Of a stretch of DNA of 37,408 bases, positions 8,903 to 17,644 are shown piece by piece. Where the stretch lies: NCBI GenBank assembly GCA_949290865.1, contig CASETM010000088.1:1-37408 (forward strand), read 5' to 3'. Position numbers and translations under genes: made by a program. The notes under the pieces were generated by a model. The model searched no databases, was not told the DNA's origin, and worked only from the letters and a program-made list of their open reading frames with translations. Position 1 is the stretch's first letter. Each line of letters opens with the position of its first letter. The DNA is from an uncultured Bacillota bacterium. Lineage in GTDB: Bacteria; Bacillota_I; Bacilli_A; Erysipelotrichales; Coprobacillaceae.

Positions 8903-9637
8903 ATGAATCAGACAATCAAAGAATTATATGATAGAAAATCAGTTAGAGTATTTACTGATGAAAATATCACCGAAGAAGAAAAAAAGATAATCATGAATGC
9001 AGCGCTGCAGGCACCAACGGCTGGAAACATGGCATTATATTCAATAATTGATATTCAGGATCAGAAAATTAAAGACATATTGGCACAAAGGTGTGATCAT
9101 CAGCCATTTATTGCTAGAGCACCAATGGTATTGGTTTTTTGTGCAGATTATCAAAAATGGTTTGATATGTTTAATGAATATACGATAGGGGTTCCTAAAT
9201 TAGAAGAATCTGATTTGATTTTGGCAGGACAGGATTGTATTATTGCTGCTCAAAATGCTGTTGTTGCTGCTGAATCTTTAGGAATAGGAAGCTGTTATAT
9301 AGGGGATATTTTAGAAAATTTTGAATTAAATAAAGAATTGCTGAATTTGCCAAAATACGCAGTTCCTTATATCATGCTGGTTTTTGGTAAACCGACACAA
9401 CAACAGAAAGATCGAATCAAACAGAAAAGATTTACATTAGAAGATATGGTCCATGTCAATGCTTATCATCATAAAACAATTGAAGAAACAAAAGTAATGT
9501 TTAAAAAACAAAGTGGAAAATCTGATGAAGAGCTGGCAAAATATATAGAAGCTTTTGCAAAAAGAAAATTCTTTGCAGAATTTAGAAATGAGATGAATCG
9601 TTCGGCAAGAGCCATTATTAAATCGTGGGTAGAATAA
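8903..9637 (+). CDS. Nitroreductase-family FMN oxidoreductase
   Basis: Flavin-dependent NAD(P)H oxidoreductase of the nitroreductase superfamily, 244 residues. The N-terminal RKSVRVFTDE segment (FMN phosphate contact), AALQAPTAGNMALYSII, the central AAQNAVVAAESLGIGSCYIGDI block and a late VFGKP are diagnostic. The ATG at 8903 follows an AAAAGGGGGAA ribosome-binding site; an ATG four bases earlier is out of frame. The length is nearer to NfsA/Frp-type enzymes than to the roughly 170-200-residue small types. The natural substrate cannot be told. It is divergent from pepT and probably monocistronic. Confidence 0.85.
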   Translation: MNQTIKELYDRKSVRVFTDENITEEEKKIIMNAALQAPTAGNMALYSIIDIQDQKIKDILAQRCDHQPFIARAPMVLVFCADYQKWFDMFNEYTIGVPKLEESDLILAGQDCIIAAQNAVVAAESLGIGSCYIGDILENFELNKELLNLPKYAVPYIMLVFGKPTQQQKDRIKQKRFTLEDMVHVNAYHHKTIEETKVMFKKQSGKSDEELAKYIEAFAKRKFFAEFRNEMNRSARAIIKSWVE

Positions 9638-9665
9638 AGGTCGCATCATGCGACCTTTTCTTTTC
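9636..9665. terminator. Bidirectional terminator, nitroreductase/aminotransferase
   Basis: AAAGGTCGC and GCGACCTTT form a 9-bp stem (outer arms 9636-9658) flanked by A's and T's, in between two convergent genes; it overlaps the last codons of the minus-strand gene. Confidence 0.8.
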
Positions 9666-10860
9666 CTAACTGAATTAGACATTCTTTAATTTTTAATAAC
9701 GCTTTTCGGGCCTGTTCTCTATCAGCGAAGCAGGCATGAACAATACGCAGATAACCTTCTCCCTGATAACCATAAGGTGTGCCTTCATTAACTGAAACAT
9801 GTGCATGTTCAAGAAGGTAGGCAGCGACCTCGGCGCTTGTTCCTAGTTTTGATACATCGATCCAAGAAAGAATACCACTTTGTGGTTTGATGGCAGTGAC
9901 ATGAGGAATCGAACTCAATATCTCATATGCGTCATTTCTTCTTTCCAGGAGAATCTGATGATAGTTTTCCATAATAGTTTCATCTTTTAAAGCGGTTATC
10001 GCAGCAATTTGTGCGAGTGTATTGGTTGCTCCAATAACATTGACTGCACCACCATAAAAAACGTCCATAAAACGATCATTCGATACGATATAGCCAACTC
10101 TAAAACCCGATAATCCTAATCCTTTTGAAATAGAAAATACAGTCACCGTTCTTTCAAACATGCCTGGTAAAGACATTGGAGCGATCATTTCATTCTGGTC
10201 ATAAATATGATCTTCAAAAGCCTGATCACAGACAAGGATCAGATCATTTTCAATGATAAAACGACTAAGAGCGGTCAATGAACGACGATTGAAGATGGTT
10301 CCAGTAGGGTTGTTAGGATGTGTCAGGACGACCATTTTTGTATTCTTGGTTAACCTCTTTTCGAATTCACTGATATCAGGCTGATAGCCGTTTTCTGGAT
10401 ATAAAGGAACATGAACGGCTTTAGCACCACATAGTTTAGCGTTTAAAAAATTAGATGGATAACTGGGATCAGGAATGAGAACTTCATCACCCTCTGTTAA
10501 AAATGGCATCATGGCATAAAGTAATCCAGAATCAGAACCTGGAGTTATCAGAATATTTCGTGTCGGATCAAGATCAACATCATACATTTTTTTCAGGCGC
10601 TGAGCAATCAGCGTTCTTAGCTGTAAGTTACCTATTGGCATCGTATAATGACTGATCAGTCCTTTGTTGATTTCATCAATGAGAACTTTTTTGATTGATT
10701 TGGGTAAAGCAGGATCTGGGAAAAATGGATCAGCCCATGACATGAAAGTGTATCCCTGTGCCATTAGACGACCAGAATTTTCACCTACATCTGCTTTGGT
10801 GACTTTAGAAAAAAGACCACCTTGTAAATCCTTAAAGCGATCATTCATTTTGTCATTCAC
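9646..10860 (-). CDS. Class I/II PLP-dependent aminotransferase
   Basis: Fold-type I aminotransferase, 404 residues from this start. The protein shows the DPSYP segment, the THPNNPTGT substrate/PLP loop, the VCDQAFEDHIYD Asp/Tyr region and SISKGLGLSGFRVGY with the Schiff-base lysine and phosphate-binding Arg. I chose the GTG at 10860 because AAGGAGG lies nine bases before it; the next ATG (10848) is too far from the site, and the longer form to 10884 begins upstream of it. The group is often annotated as aspartate or aromatic aminotransferase, but no motif fixes the amino donor. It is divergent from pflA. Confidence 0.85.
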   Translation of the reverse strand: MNDKMNDRFKDLQGGLFSKVTKADVGENSGRLMAQGYTFMSWADPFFPDPALPKSIKKVLIDEINKGLISHYTMPIGNLQLRTLIAQRLKKMYDVDLDPTRNILITPGSDSGLLYAMMPFLTEGDEVLIPDPSYPSNFLNAKLCGAKAVHVPLYPENGYQPDISEFEKRLTKNTKMVVLTHPNNPTGTIFNRRSLTALSRFIIENDLILVCDQAFEDHIYDQNEMIAPMSLPGMFERTVTVFSISKGLGLSGFRVGYIVSNDRFMDVFYGGAVNVIGATNTLAQIAAITALKDETIMENYHQILLERRNDAYEILSSIPHVTAIKPQSGILSWIDVSKLGTSAEVAAYLLEHAHVSVNEGTPYGYQGEGYLRIVHACFADREQARKALLKIKECLIQLGKEKVA

Positions 10861-10926
10861 AATGATTATCCTCCTTTCATTCAAACTATCACTATTATAA
10901 ATGACTTCAATTTATTTTTGTAGTCA

Positions 10927-10956
10927 TAGACAATGATATTTTGTGGACTTTATGAT
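10927..10956 (+). promoter_or_regulatory. Probable pflA promoter
   Basis: TAGACA (10927-10932) and TATGAT (10951-10956) are 18 bp apart, 29 bp before the pflA start codon. Confidence 0.45.
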
Positions 10957-10984
10957 AAAATAAAAAAAGAAAGATGGTGATATT

Positions 10985-11734
10985 ATGAAAGGTTATATTC
11001 ATTCAACAGAAAGCTGTGGAACTGTTGATGGACCAGGGATACGATTTGTCGTTTTTTTTCAGGGATGTCCGATGCGCTGTGCATACTGTCATAATCCTGA
11101 CACATGGCAGCCCAATGTTGGAGAAATGATGTCAGTTGATGAAATTCTTGACATGTACAACAGTAAAAAAGAATTTTATAAAAACGGTGGGATCACATGT
11201 ACTGGTGGCGAACCAATGATGCAAATGGATTTTCTGATTGAACTGTTCGAAAGATGCAAAAAAGAAGGAATCCATACATGTTTGGATACTTCCGGAATTA
11301 TGTTTAGTGAAAATGAAGAAACATTGAAAAAGGTTGATCGTATGCTGGCTGTGACCGATCTGGTCATGCTGGATATCAAGCACATTGATCCTGAAGAACA
11401 TATCAAACTGACGCAGCAGCCAAATGATAGAATTCTGGCGTTTGCGAAATATATCGATAAAAAAGGGATCGATATCTGGATCAGACATGTTGTGGTGCCA
11501 ACGATTACGCAAAATGATAAATATTTATATCAGTTAGGAGAATTTCTGGCGCAGCTGAAACATCTCAAAGCTTTAGATGTTTTACCTTATCATACAATGG
11601 GAATTCCTAAATATAAAAATTTAGGAATGGAATATCCTTTAAAAGGAATTGAGGCATTAAGCAAAGAAGATGCGATCAAAGCCAGAGATGTCGTATTAAA
11701 AGGAATGAAAGATGCGTTAAATAGACATGATTAA
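10985..11734 (+). CDS. pflA: Pyruvate formate-lyase activating enzyme
   Basis: Radical SAM glycyl-radical activase that installs the radical on pyruvate formate-lyase during anaerobic fermentation. The 249-residue length matches PflA. The cluster motif C28-x3-C32-x2-C35 is in QGCPMRCAYCHNPDTW, preceded by GTVDGPGIRFVVFFQGC, and GGEPMMQ follows as the SAM-binding segment. The absence of an extra ferredoxin-like insert between the cysteine motif and GGEP separates it from choline- or glycerol-type activases. The lyase gene itself is not in this window, so the partner is encoded elsewhere. Confidence 0.92.
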   Translation: MKGYIHSTESCGTVDGPGIRFVVFFQGCPMRCAYCHNPDTWQPNVGEMMSVDEILDMYNSKKEFYKNGGITCTGGEPMMQMDFLIELFERCKKEGIHTCLDTSGIMFSENEETLKKVDRMLAVTDLVMLDIKHIDPEEHIKLTQQPNDRILAFAKYIDKKGIDIWIRHVVVPTITQNDKYLYQLGEFLAQLKHLKALDVLPYHTMGIPKYKNLGMEYPLKGIEALSKEDAIKARDVVLKGMKDALNRHD

Positions 11735-11759
11735 AATGTCTATTTTACTTTAGGTAAGA

Positions 11760-13502
11760 ATGATGAATATTACAGACATTCAAAAAACATTAGATCAGTT
11801 ATATAAAGAAAGTCTTGATCAGGCTTATGAATATATGATGAAAATTGCAATGCAGGCCATGCAAGACCAAAATGATGAGATTTTATTATTTATTTTAAAT
11901 GAATTGATAGGTTATTATCGTGTTACATCGAAAAAAGCGGAAGGGAAAAAGATTGCTGATCAGCTGATTCATCTGCTTTATGCCAGAAATCTGGAAAACA
12001 GTATCGCTGGAGCAACCTCTTATCTGAATATTGCGACGATGTATCGAGCGTTTGATAAAACTGAATCGGCCTTAAAGCTTTATCAGCTAACTGATAAAAT
12101 CTATGAACAGCTGCCGGAAAATGATATCAGACGTAGTGCTTTCTACAATAATTACAGTCTGCTTTATCTTCAGCTTAAGGAATATAACAAAGCGATTGCT
12201 TTAGGTGAAAAGGCATTAGCTATTGTTGCTGCCAACAAAAACAGAGCGGAAGAAGCTGTCAGCTGTGTCAATCTGGCACAAATGTATCTGGCGGTAAATC
12301 AGATCGATAAGGCCAAGAAACTCGTGGAAAGAGGAATTGATCTGTTTCATCGCTACACGGAAAAAGATTCCCATTACTTTTCGGCGCTGGCTGCTTTGGC
12401 ACAATGTCATTATCGTCGCAATGAATATGATCAGGCCGTGGTCTTGTATGAAGAAGCGATTGCTGGTGTAGAAAGAGTCTATGGCAGAAATAAAGATTAC
12501 GAAACCTTGACGGCCAATCGAGATCAGATCCTGGCTTTATCAAAGCAGCGTAAAGGCCTTGAGCTGTGTCGCAGATATTATGAAACCTTTGGGGAAAAGA
12601 TGATCGAGGAAAAGTTCAAAGATGAAAAACCATATATGGCTGTTGGCATGTTTGGCTTTGGATCAGACTGTTTAGGCTATGATGATGAGATTTCTCAAGA
12701 TCATGATTTTGGTGGAGGATTCTGTATCCTGCTGCCCGAACCAGTTTATTCAAAAATTGGGAAGGATTTGCAGGAAGCATATGATCAGCTTCCTGAAGAA
12801 TTTGACGGAATCAGGCGGATGACATCTTTTCATGGACAGGGAAGAGTCGGTGTCTTTGAAATCAATGCCTTTTTTGAACAGTTTCTGCAGCAGATCCCGC
12901 AGACCTTATCACAGTGGCTTTACGCTGATGAAAATGCGCTATTAAACTGTACCAATGGTATGATCTTTGCAGATCACTATGGAGAAGTTACTCGCATTAG
13001 AGAATATCTTCATTATTATCCAGAAGATGTACGAATCAAAAAGATTGTACGGGCAATTGCAAAAATGGCGCAGTCTGGGCAGTATAATTATGCCAGATGC
13101 ATGAAAAGAGGGCAGATTGTTGCTGCCAGTATGGCACTGTATGAATTTGTTGATCAGACATTATCATTGATTTATCTTTTCAATCGAAAATATAAACCTT
13201 ATTATAAATGGAGCTTTTATGGACTGAAAGACTGTACGATCCTGTATGATATCAAAGACAGTCTGGAACAGCTTGTTTTGCTGCCTTGTCAGCAGGATAA
13301 ATGGCATAGAGACAGCAATCCTGTTAATCTTGATGATCCTAAGATCCGCATCATTGAATATATCTGTCAAAGAGTCATCGAACAGTTAAAAGCTGAAGGA
13401 CTGACTACATTGGATCATGATTTTTTAGAAGATCATACACAGGAAGTGATGAACCATATTAAAGATCCGGGTATCCGCTGCAAACATATCATGGAGGGTT
13501 AA
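11760..13502 (+). CDS. TPR protein fused to a DUF4037-like nucleotidyltransferase
   Basis: Two-part protein of 580 residues. The N-terminal half (about 15-250) is helical with TPR-like repeats, for example SYLNIATMYRAFDKTESALKLYQLTDKIYEQL, AFYNNYSLLYLQLKEYNKAIALGEKAL and ALAALAQCHYRRNEYDQAVVLYEEAI. From about 290 it resembles DUF4037, a polymerase-beta-type nucleotidyltransferase group: G-F-G-S-D at about 299-303, then a D-H-D triad at 314-316 as the metal-binding DxD, and VFEINAFF as a candidate third acidic site. The start is the first of two adjacent ATGs after AGGTAAG. Its stop abuts the next gene with a GAGGG site inside its last codons, so the two form an operon. The substrate is unknown. 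Confidence 0.7.
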   Translation: MMNITDIQKTLDQLYKESLDQAYEYMMKIAMQAMQDQNDEILLFILNELIGYYRVTSKKAEGKKIADQLIHLLYARNLENSIAGATSYLNIATMYRAFDKTESALKLYQLTDKIYEQLPENDIRRSAFYNNYSLLYLQLKEYNKAIALGEKALAIVAANKNRAEEAVSCVNLAQMYLAVNQIDKAKKLVERGIDLFHRYTEKDSHYFSALAALAQCHYRRNEYDQAVVLYEEAIAGVERVYGRNKDYETLTANRDQILALSKQRKGLELCRRYYETFGEKMIEEKFKDEKPYMAVGMFGFGSDCLGYDDEISQDHDFGGGFCILLPEPVYSKIGKDLQEAYDQLPEEFDGIRRMTSFHGQGRVGVFEINAFFEQFLQQIPQTLSQWLYADENALLNCTNGMIFADHYGEVTRIREYLHYYPEDVRIKKIVRAIAKMAQSGQYNYARCMKRGQIVAASMALYEFVDQTLSLIYLFNRKYKPYYKWSFYGLKDCTILYDIKDSLEQLVLLPCQQDKWHRDSNPVNLDDPKIRIIEYICQRVIEQLKAEGLTTLDHDFLEDHTQEVMNHIKDPGIRCKHIMEG

Positions 13503-14099
13503 ATGATGATTAGAGAAATTATTGAAAGAGAATGGGATTTTTTTCAGAAAGTAGAAAATATTGGCGGTAGAGCATCATGTCAGAATGATTTTGAAACATT
13601 TTATCTGCAAAGGCAGGGACAGTTTGCAGTATTTTATCCTGAAGTCAATGAAGCCTATCTGGAAGATCTGAAACACTATCAGGAAACTGGGAGAAATCCA
13701 CTGATGGAAAAGTATGCCTATATGATGGAATCAACCGATCCTGAATACTATGACCAGATCAAAGACCAGCTGCCAACAAGAACAAAGGAACAGCTGGATA
13801 TCATTGATTCTATTTGTCAGATTGAAGTGGCAATGCGTGAAGAATTTAATCAGCAATATCCTAAACTGGCTGGTAATGCCCGTGATACTTATACTGAAGA
13901 TGATCAAAAGAATAATACATCGTTTGAAACTTATCTGCGTGGAGAATTATCTACTTATTCACCACAGACGCTATATCTTTATGGCAAAATGCTGGCGGAT
14001 ATGTATCAAAAGGGACAGAATATTGTTCTTATGATTCAGGAAAAAACGGTGCAGGGATATGGCTATGCTTCTCTTGATGATATTGAAGCAAAATTGTAA
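13503..14099 (+). CDS. DUF4125-family protein
   Basis: Soluble acidic protein of 198 residues resembling DUF4125: an early REIIEREWDFFQKVENIGGRASCQND, then TFYLQRQGQF, YAYMMESTDPEYY and a conserved middle IVAMRE-like segment (ICQIEVAMREEFNQQYPKLAGNAR). No signal peptide, membrane helix or known catalytic motif is visible. It begins immediately after the stop of the TPR/nucleotidyltransferase gene and shares its ribosome-binding region, so it is probably a partner or target of that enzyme. DUF4125 genes next to DUF4037 genes are a recurrent arrangement as far as I know; function is not established. Confidence 0.65.
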   Translation: MMIREIIEREWDFFQKVENIGGRASCQNDFETFYLQRQGQFAVFYPEVNEAYLEDLKHYQETGRNPLMEKYAYMMESTDPEYYDQIKDQLPTRTKEQLDIIDSICQIEVAMREEFNQQYPKLAGNARDTYTEDDQKNNTSFETYLRGELSTYSPQTLYLYGKMLADMYQKGQNIVLMIQEKTVQGYGYASLDDIEAKL

Positions 14100-14116
14100 G
14101 CATTATCAAAAAACGA

Positions 14117-14145
14117 TTTAACTTCCTGGTGAAGTGTGCTAAAAT
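14117..14145 (+). promoter_or_regulatory. Possible promoter of the PTS IIB gene
   Basis: TTTAAC (14117-14122) and TAAAAT (14140-14145) with a 17-bp spacer, 33 bp before the start codon; a strong GAGGAGG site follows. Confidence 0.35.
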
Positions 14146-14178
14146 ATATTTAACGTAAAAATATGAGGAGGAATCAAG

Positions 14179-14481
14179 ATGAAAATCTTATTATGTTGTT
14201 TAGCAGGGGTTACTTCGACTTTGTTTTCAACTAAATTAAAAGAAGCAGCTTCTAGAAATCGTGTTGATGCAACTGTATGGTCAGCATCAGAACATGCTGT
14301 TGAATATTCCTTAGATTTAGCAGATGTTGTTTTGGTTGAACCACAATTAAAAGGATCAGTGGAAAAAATTCAAGCTATGGATCCATCAAAACCAGTTATT
14401 TTAATTAGTGATGAAGATTTCAAAAAATTCAATGCTATGAAAATTTTCCAATTAGCATATGATGCTGTCAATAATAAATAA
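14179..14481 (+). CDS. Orphan PTS IIB subunit (lactose/cellobiose type)
   Basis: Small cytoplasmic phosphocarrier, 100 residues, matching the length of CelA/ChbB-type IIB proteins. The N-terminus MKILLCCLAGVTST places Cys7 where the phosphorylated cysteine of the IIB loop (C-x-A-G-x-[ST]-[ST]) should be. The following ASEHAVEYSLDLADVVLVEPQLKGSVEKI fits the IIB pattern in which the partner contacts lie. No IIA or IIC gene is adjacent; it stands alone between two terminated units, next to a fructokinase. It may serve a PTS encoded elsewhere or act as a regulator. Confidence 0.75.
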   Translation: MKILLCCLAGVTSTLFSTKLKEAASRNRVDATVWSASEHAVEYSLDLADVVLVEPQLKGSVEKIQAMDPSKPVILISDEDFKKFNAMKIFQLAYDAVNNK

Positions 14482-14507
14482 GAATGATTCGATCATTCTT
14501 TTTTTTA
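14481..14507 (+). terminator. Terminator of the PTS IIB gene
   Basis: AGAATGAT (14481-14488) pairs with ATCATTCT (14492-14499) around a 3-base loop, followed by eight T's. Confidence 0.85.
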
Positions 14508-14525
14508 AAATAAGGAGATAGAAAA

Positions 14526-15407
14526 ATGAAATTAGGAGCAATCGAAGCAGGCGGAACAAAATTCGTTGTATGTATTGGTGATGAAAATGGTCAAGTTATC
14601 GATCGAGCATCTTTTCCAACAGAAACACCAGAAAAAACAATGGCCAATGTTTTTAAATATTTTGATGGAAAAGACATTGAAGCTTTAGGTGTTGGCAGTT
14701 TTGGCCCAATTGATCCCGATGTAAACAGTCCAACATACGGATATATCACCACAACACCGAAACCAGGATGGTCAAACTATAATATCATGGGAGCACTCAA
14801 ACAAAGATATACGATCCCAATGGGCTTTGATACCGATGTCAATGGTGCAGCTTTAGGGGAAGCAACTTTTGGTGCTGCCAAAGGATTAGACAGTGCTTTA
14901 TATTTAACGATTGGAACAGGAATCGGTGGCGGTGCTATTATTGGTGGTCAGCTGGTTCATGGACTTCTGCACCCTGAAATGGGGCATATGAAGATGATCG
15001 TTAGAGAAGATGATCATTATAAAGGAACCTGTCCATATCATGGAACCTGTCTGGAAGGTCTGGCAGCGGGACCAGCTATCGAAGGACGCTGGGGCATCAA
15101 GGGAAATGAATTGCCTGAAGATCATCCGGCCTGGGATCTGGAAGCTTATTATCTGGGACAGGCCTGTGCTAATTATATTTTAACTTTATCACCTAAAAAG
15201 ATCATTTTAGGTGGTGGCGTGATGCATCAAAAACAGCTGTTTCCAATGATCCATAAATACACGCAGGAATTTTTAAACAACTATATTCAAAAAGACGAAG
15301 TTACGACGGATAAGATCAAAGATTATATCGTTTATCCAGGACTTGGTGATAATGCAGGTGTCGTTGGCGCTTTGGCACTTGCGAAAAAAGCTTTAGAAGA
15401 AAACTAA
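14526..15407 (+). CDS. scrK: ROK-family fructokinase
   Basis: Phosphorylates fructose (probably to fructose 6-phosphate) with ATP. The 293-residue protein has the N-terminal phosphate loop EAGGTKFVV, the DTDVNGAALGE catalytic-Asp segment, the LTIGTGIGGG ATP loop, HPEMGHMKM, and the ROK zinc site H...CPYHGTC (Cys-x-x-His-x-x-Cys). The LEGLAAGPAIEGRWG segment after the zinc site is typical of fructokinases rather than glucokinases. It follows the orphan PTS IIB gene after a terminator, so the pair may be separately transcribed. The ribosome-binding site is AAGGAGAT. Confidence 0.88.
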   Translation: MKLGAIEAGGTKFVVCIGDENGQVIDRASFPTETPEKTMANVFKYFDGKDIEALGVGSFGPIDPDVNSPTYGYITTTPKPGWSNYNIMGALKQRYTIPMGFDTDVNGAALGEATFGAAKGLDSALYLTIGTGIGGGAIIGGQLVHGLLHPEMGHMKMIVREDDHYKGTCPYHGTCLEGLAAGPAIEGRWGIKGNELPEDHPAWDLEAYYLGQACANYILTLSPKKIILGGGVMHQKQLFPMIHKYTQEFLNNYIQKDEVTTDKIKDYIVYPGLGDNAGVVGALALAKKALEEN

Positions 15408-15417
15408 AGCTTTTTTT
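15384..15417 (+). terminator. Terminator overlapping the end of the fructokinase gene
   Basis: A 13-bp stem (15384-15396 with 15404-15416) whose left arm lies within the last codons of the gene, ending in a T-run. Confidence 0.85.
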
Positions 15418-15509
15418 ATAACCAGTTATTGATATTATATATATCATTTATCTTTTAAAAATCGTAGACTTTGCTATAATGTATCTATATCAAAAAAGGA
15501 GGAATTATT

Positions 15510-16793
15510 ATGGCAAAAGTCGATACAATTGCTATTCATGAAGGCTGGAAACCATCAAGAGGAGAACCAAGAGAAGTACCAATCTATCAAAGTACAACTT
15601 TTAAATATAATACTAGTGAAGAAATGGGAAAACTGTTCGATCTGGAAGATACTGGCTATTTCTATACTCGTCTGCAGAATCCAACCAATGATGCTGTAGC
15701 AGCCAAGATTGCTGCAATGGAAGGTGGGGTTGCCGGAATGCTGACAAGTTCAGGACAGGCTGCCAATTTCTTTGCCGTTTTTAATATTTGTGAAGCTGGT
15801 GATCATTTTATTGCCTCTTCTGCAATTTATGGAGGAACATATAATCTATTTGGTGTAACAATGAAAAAAATGGGCATTGACTGCACTTTTGTAGATCCTG
15901 ATATTTCAGAAGAAGATCTGCAGAAAGCATTCAAAGCCAATACCAAATGTGTTTTCGGAGAAACGATCACGAATCCTACTGTACAGGTATTTGATATTGA
16001 AAAATTCGCTAAAGTTGCTCATCGCAATGGTGTCCCATTGATCATTGACAATACCTTTGCTACACCAGTAAACTGTCGTCCAATTGAATGGGGATGTGAT
16101 ATCGTTACTCATTCAACAACAAAATATATGGATGGTCATGGTGTTGCGGTTGGTGGAGCTATCGTTGACAGTGGAAATTTTGACTGGCTGGCTCATAAGG
16201 AAAAATTCCCAGGACTGACAACACCTGATGAATCATATCATGGTATTGTTTATGCGGAAAAATTTGGGAAACTTGCTTATATTACCAAAGCAACATCACA
16301 GCTAATGAGAGACCTGGGATCAATTCAGGCACCACAGAATGCTTTCTATCTGTCATTAGGATTAGAATCATTGGCGGTAAGGATGAAGAAACACTGTGAA
16401 AATGCCCTGGCTGTTGCGAAATATTTGGAAAGCAATGACCAGGTTGCCTGGGTCAAATATGCTGATCTGGAAAATGATCCATATCATGAACTAGCGAAAA
16501 AATACTGTCCAAATGGAACTTGTGGAGTCTTATCATTCGGTTTAAAAGGTGACCGTGACACAGCTGAAAAATTCATGGACAGTCTGAAACTGGCATCGAT
16601 CGTGACTCATGTTGCTGATGCAAAAACATGTCTGCTGCATCCAGCGAGCCACACACATCGTCAAATGTCAGAAGAACAGTTAAAAGAAGCAGGTATTGCA
16701 ACTGATCTGATTCGTTTTTCCGTTGGTATTGAAGATGCCAATGATATTATCGATGATCTGAAACAGGCTTTTGCGGTGATTGCTGACAAATAA
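15510..16793 (+). CDS. metY: O-acetylhomoserine sulfhydrylase (Cys/Met PLP enzyme)
   Basis: PLP enzyme that makes homocysteine from O-acetylhomoserine and sulfide. The 427-residue length and the sequence of motifs fit the MetY group: TIAIHEG start, VPIYQSTTFKY, YTRLQNPTNDAVAAKIAAMEGG, LTSSGQAAN, IDNTFATP, and HSTTKYMDGHG with Schiff-base Lys205. The long loop with PGLTTPDESYHGIVYAEKFG is typical of sulfhydrylases rather than the shorter cystathionine synthases and lyases (about 380 residues). No SAM riboswitch or T-box is visible in the 100 bp upstream; a TATAAT (15475-15480) is the only promoter-like element. A cysE-type gene is at the far end of the window. Confidence 0.9.
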   Translation: MAKVDTIAIHEGWKPSRGEPREVPIYQSTTFKYNTSEEMGKLFDLEDTGYFYTRLQNPTNDAVAAKIAAMEGGVAGMLTSSGQAANFFAVFNICEAGDHFIASSAIYGGTYNLFGVTMKKMGIDCTFVDPDISEEDLQKAFKANTKCVFGETITNPTVQVFDIEKFAKVAHRNGVPLIIDNTFATPVNCRPIEWGCDIVTHSTTKYMDGHGVAVGGAIVDSGNFDWLAHKEKFPGLTTPDESYHGIVYAEKFGKLAYITKATSQLMRDLGSIQAPQNAFYLSLGLESLAVRMKKHCENALAVAKYLESNDQVAWVKYADLENDPYHELAKKYCPNGTCGVLSFGLKGDRDTAEKFMDSLKLASIVTHVADAKTCLLHPASHTHRQMSEEQLKEAGIATDLIRFSVGIEDANDIIDDLKQAFAVIADK

Positions 16794-16823
16794 GATGATC
16801 TGATTAGATCATCTTTTATTTTT
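16792..16823 (+). terminator. Terminator after the sulfhydrylase gene
   Basis: AAGATGATCT (16792-16801) pairs with AGATCATCTT (16806-16815), then a T-rich tract. Confidence 0.85.
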
Positions 16824-16862
16824 TGAATAATGGGGTATAATTTAAAAAAAGAGGGTGTTTTG

Positions 16863-17639
16863 ATGAAAGTGGCTTTGGCACAAATCAATATTATTTTTGA
16901 AGATAAACACAGTAATTATGTAACGGTGGAAGAATTTGTCAGACAGGCTAAGGAAAATGAGGTTGATCTGATTATTTTTCCAGAAATGACATGTACAGGC
17001 TTTACGATGAATGCTAAAGAATATGGCGAAAAAGATCAGGAAACGTTGCAATTTATGAAAAAGCTTTCAAAAAAATATTTTATGAAAATCTGTTTTGGAC
17101 AGGCTGTCTATAAAAATGGGCAGTATTATAATAATCTGATGATCATTGATGGTGATGAAATACTGCTCAGTTATGATAAGATGCATCTGTTTCAGGAAGA
17201 AAAGAATCATTATGCCAAAGGTGACAGCATATCATCATGCTATGTAGCGCAGATACCAGTGTCAGCTTTTATCTGTTATGATCTAAGATTTCCAGAAATT
17301 TTTCAGTATGCTTCTCAACAGAGCAGCATGATCATTGTTATCGCTTCCTGGCCAGAAGTCAGAGATGATCATTGGCTGACGCTGCTTAAAGCTCGCGCTA
17401 TTGAAAATCAATGCTATGTGATTGGAGTCAACAGAGTTGGACAAGATCCATTGCATTCATATACTGGTCATAGTGCTGTCTATAACAGCTATGGAGAGAT
17501 GATGAATTCGTTATCTTGTCAAGAAGAAAATATTTATGTTGAAATCAGTCAGGAAGATATCAAAAAAGAACGATATGATTTTAATATCAAGGAAGATAGA
17601 AGGAACAATATTTATTTCGATCTATATAATAAAATGTAG
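16863..17639 (+). CDS. Carbon-nitrogen hydrolase (nitrilase superfamily, omega-amidase-like)
   Basis: Probable cytoplasmic amidase, 258 residues. The catalytic triad can be placed as E41 (FPEMTCTG), K106 (YDKMHLF) and C138 (AFICYDLRFPE), each in its usual context. The set is closest to YafV/Nit2-like omega-amidases that hydrolyse alpha-ketoglutaramate, but substrate is inferred only from resemblance. The ATG at 16863 follows GAGGG; the frame reaches back to 16830 with no ribosome-binding site. The next gene starts six bases after the stop, so they are likely cotranscribed. Confidence 0.82.
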   Translation: MKVALAQINIIFEDKHSNYVTVEEFVRQAKENEVDLIIFPEMTCTGFTMNAKEYGEKDQETLQFMKKLSKKYFMKICFGQAVYKNGQYYNNLMIIDGDEILLSYDKMHLFQEEKNHYAKGDSISSCYVAQIPVSAFICYDLRFPEIFQYASQQSSMIIVIASWPEVRDDHWLTLLKARAIENQCYVIGVNRVGQDPLHSYTGHSAVYNSYGEMMNSLSCQEENIYVEISQEDIKKERYDFNIKEDRRNNIYFDLYNKM

Positions 17640-17644
17640 GGGTT

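Noticed and set aside
15408-15509. SAM riboswitch or T-box before the sulfhydrylase gene
   Set aside because: The intergenic region is about 100 bp and holds only the fructokinase terminator and an AT-rich promoter; none of the conserved riboswitch or T-box segments are seen.
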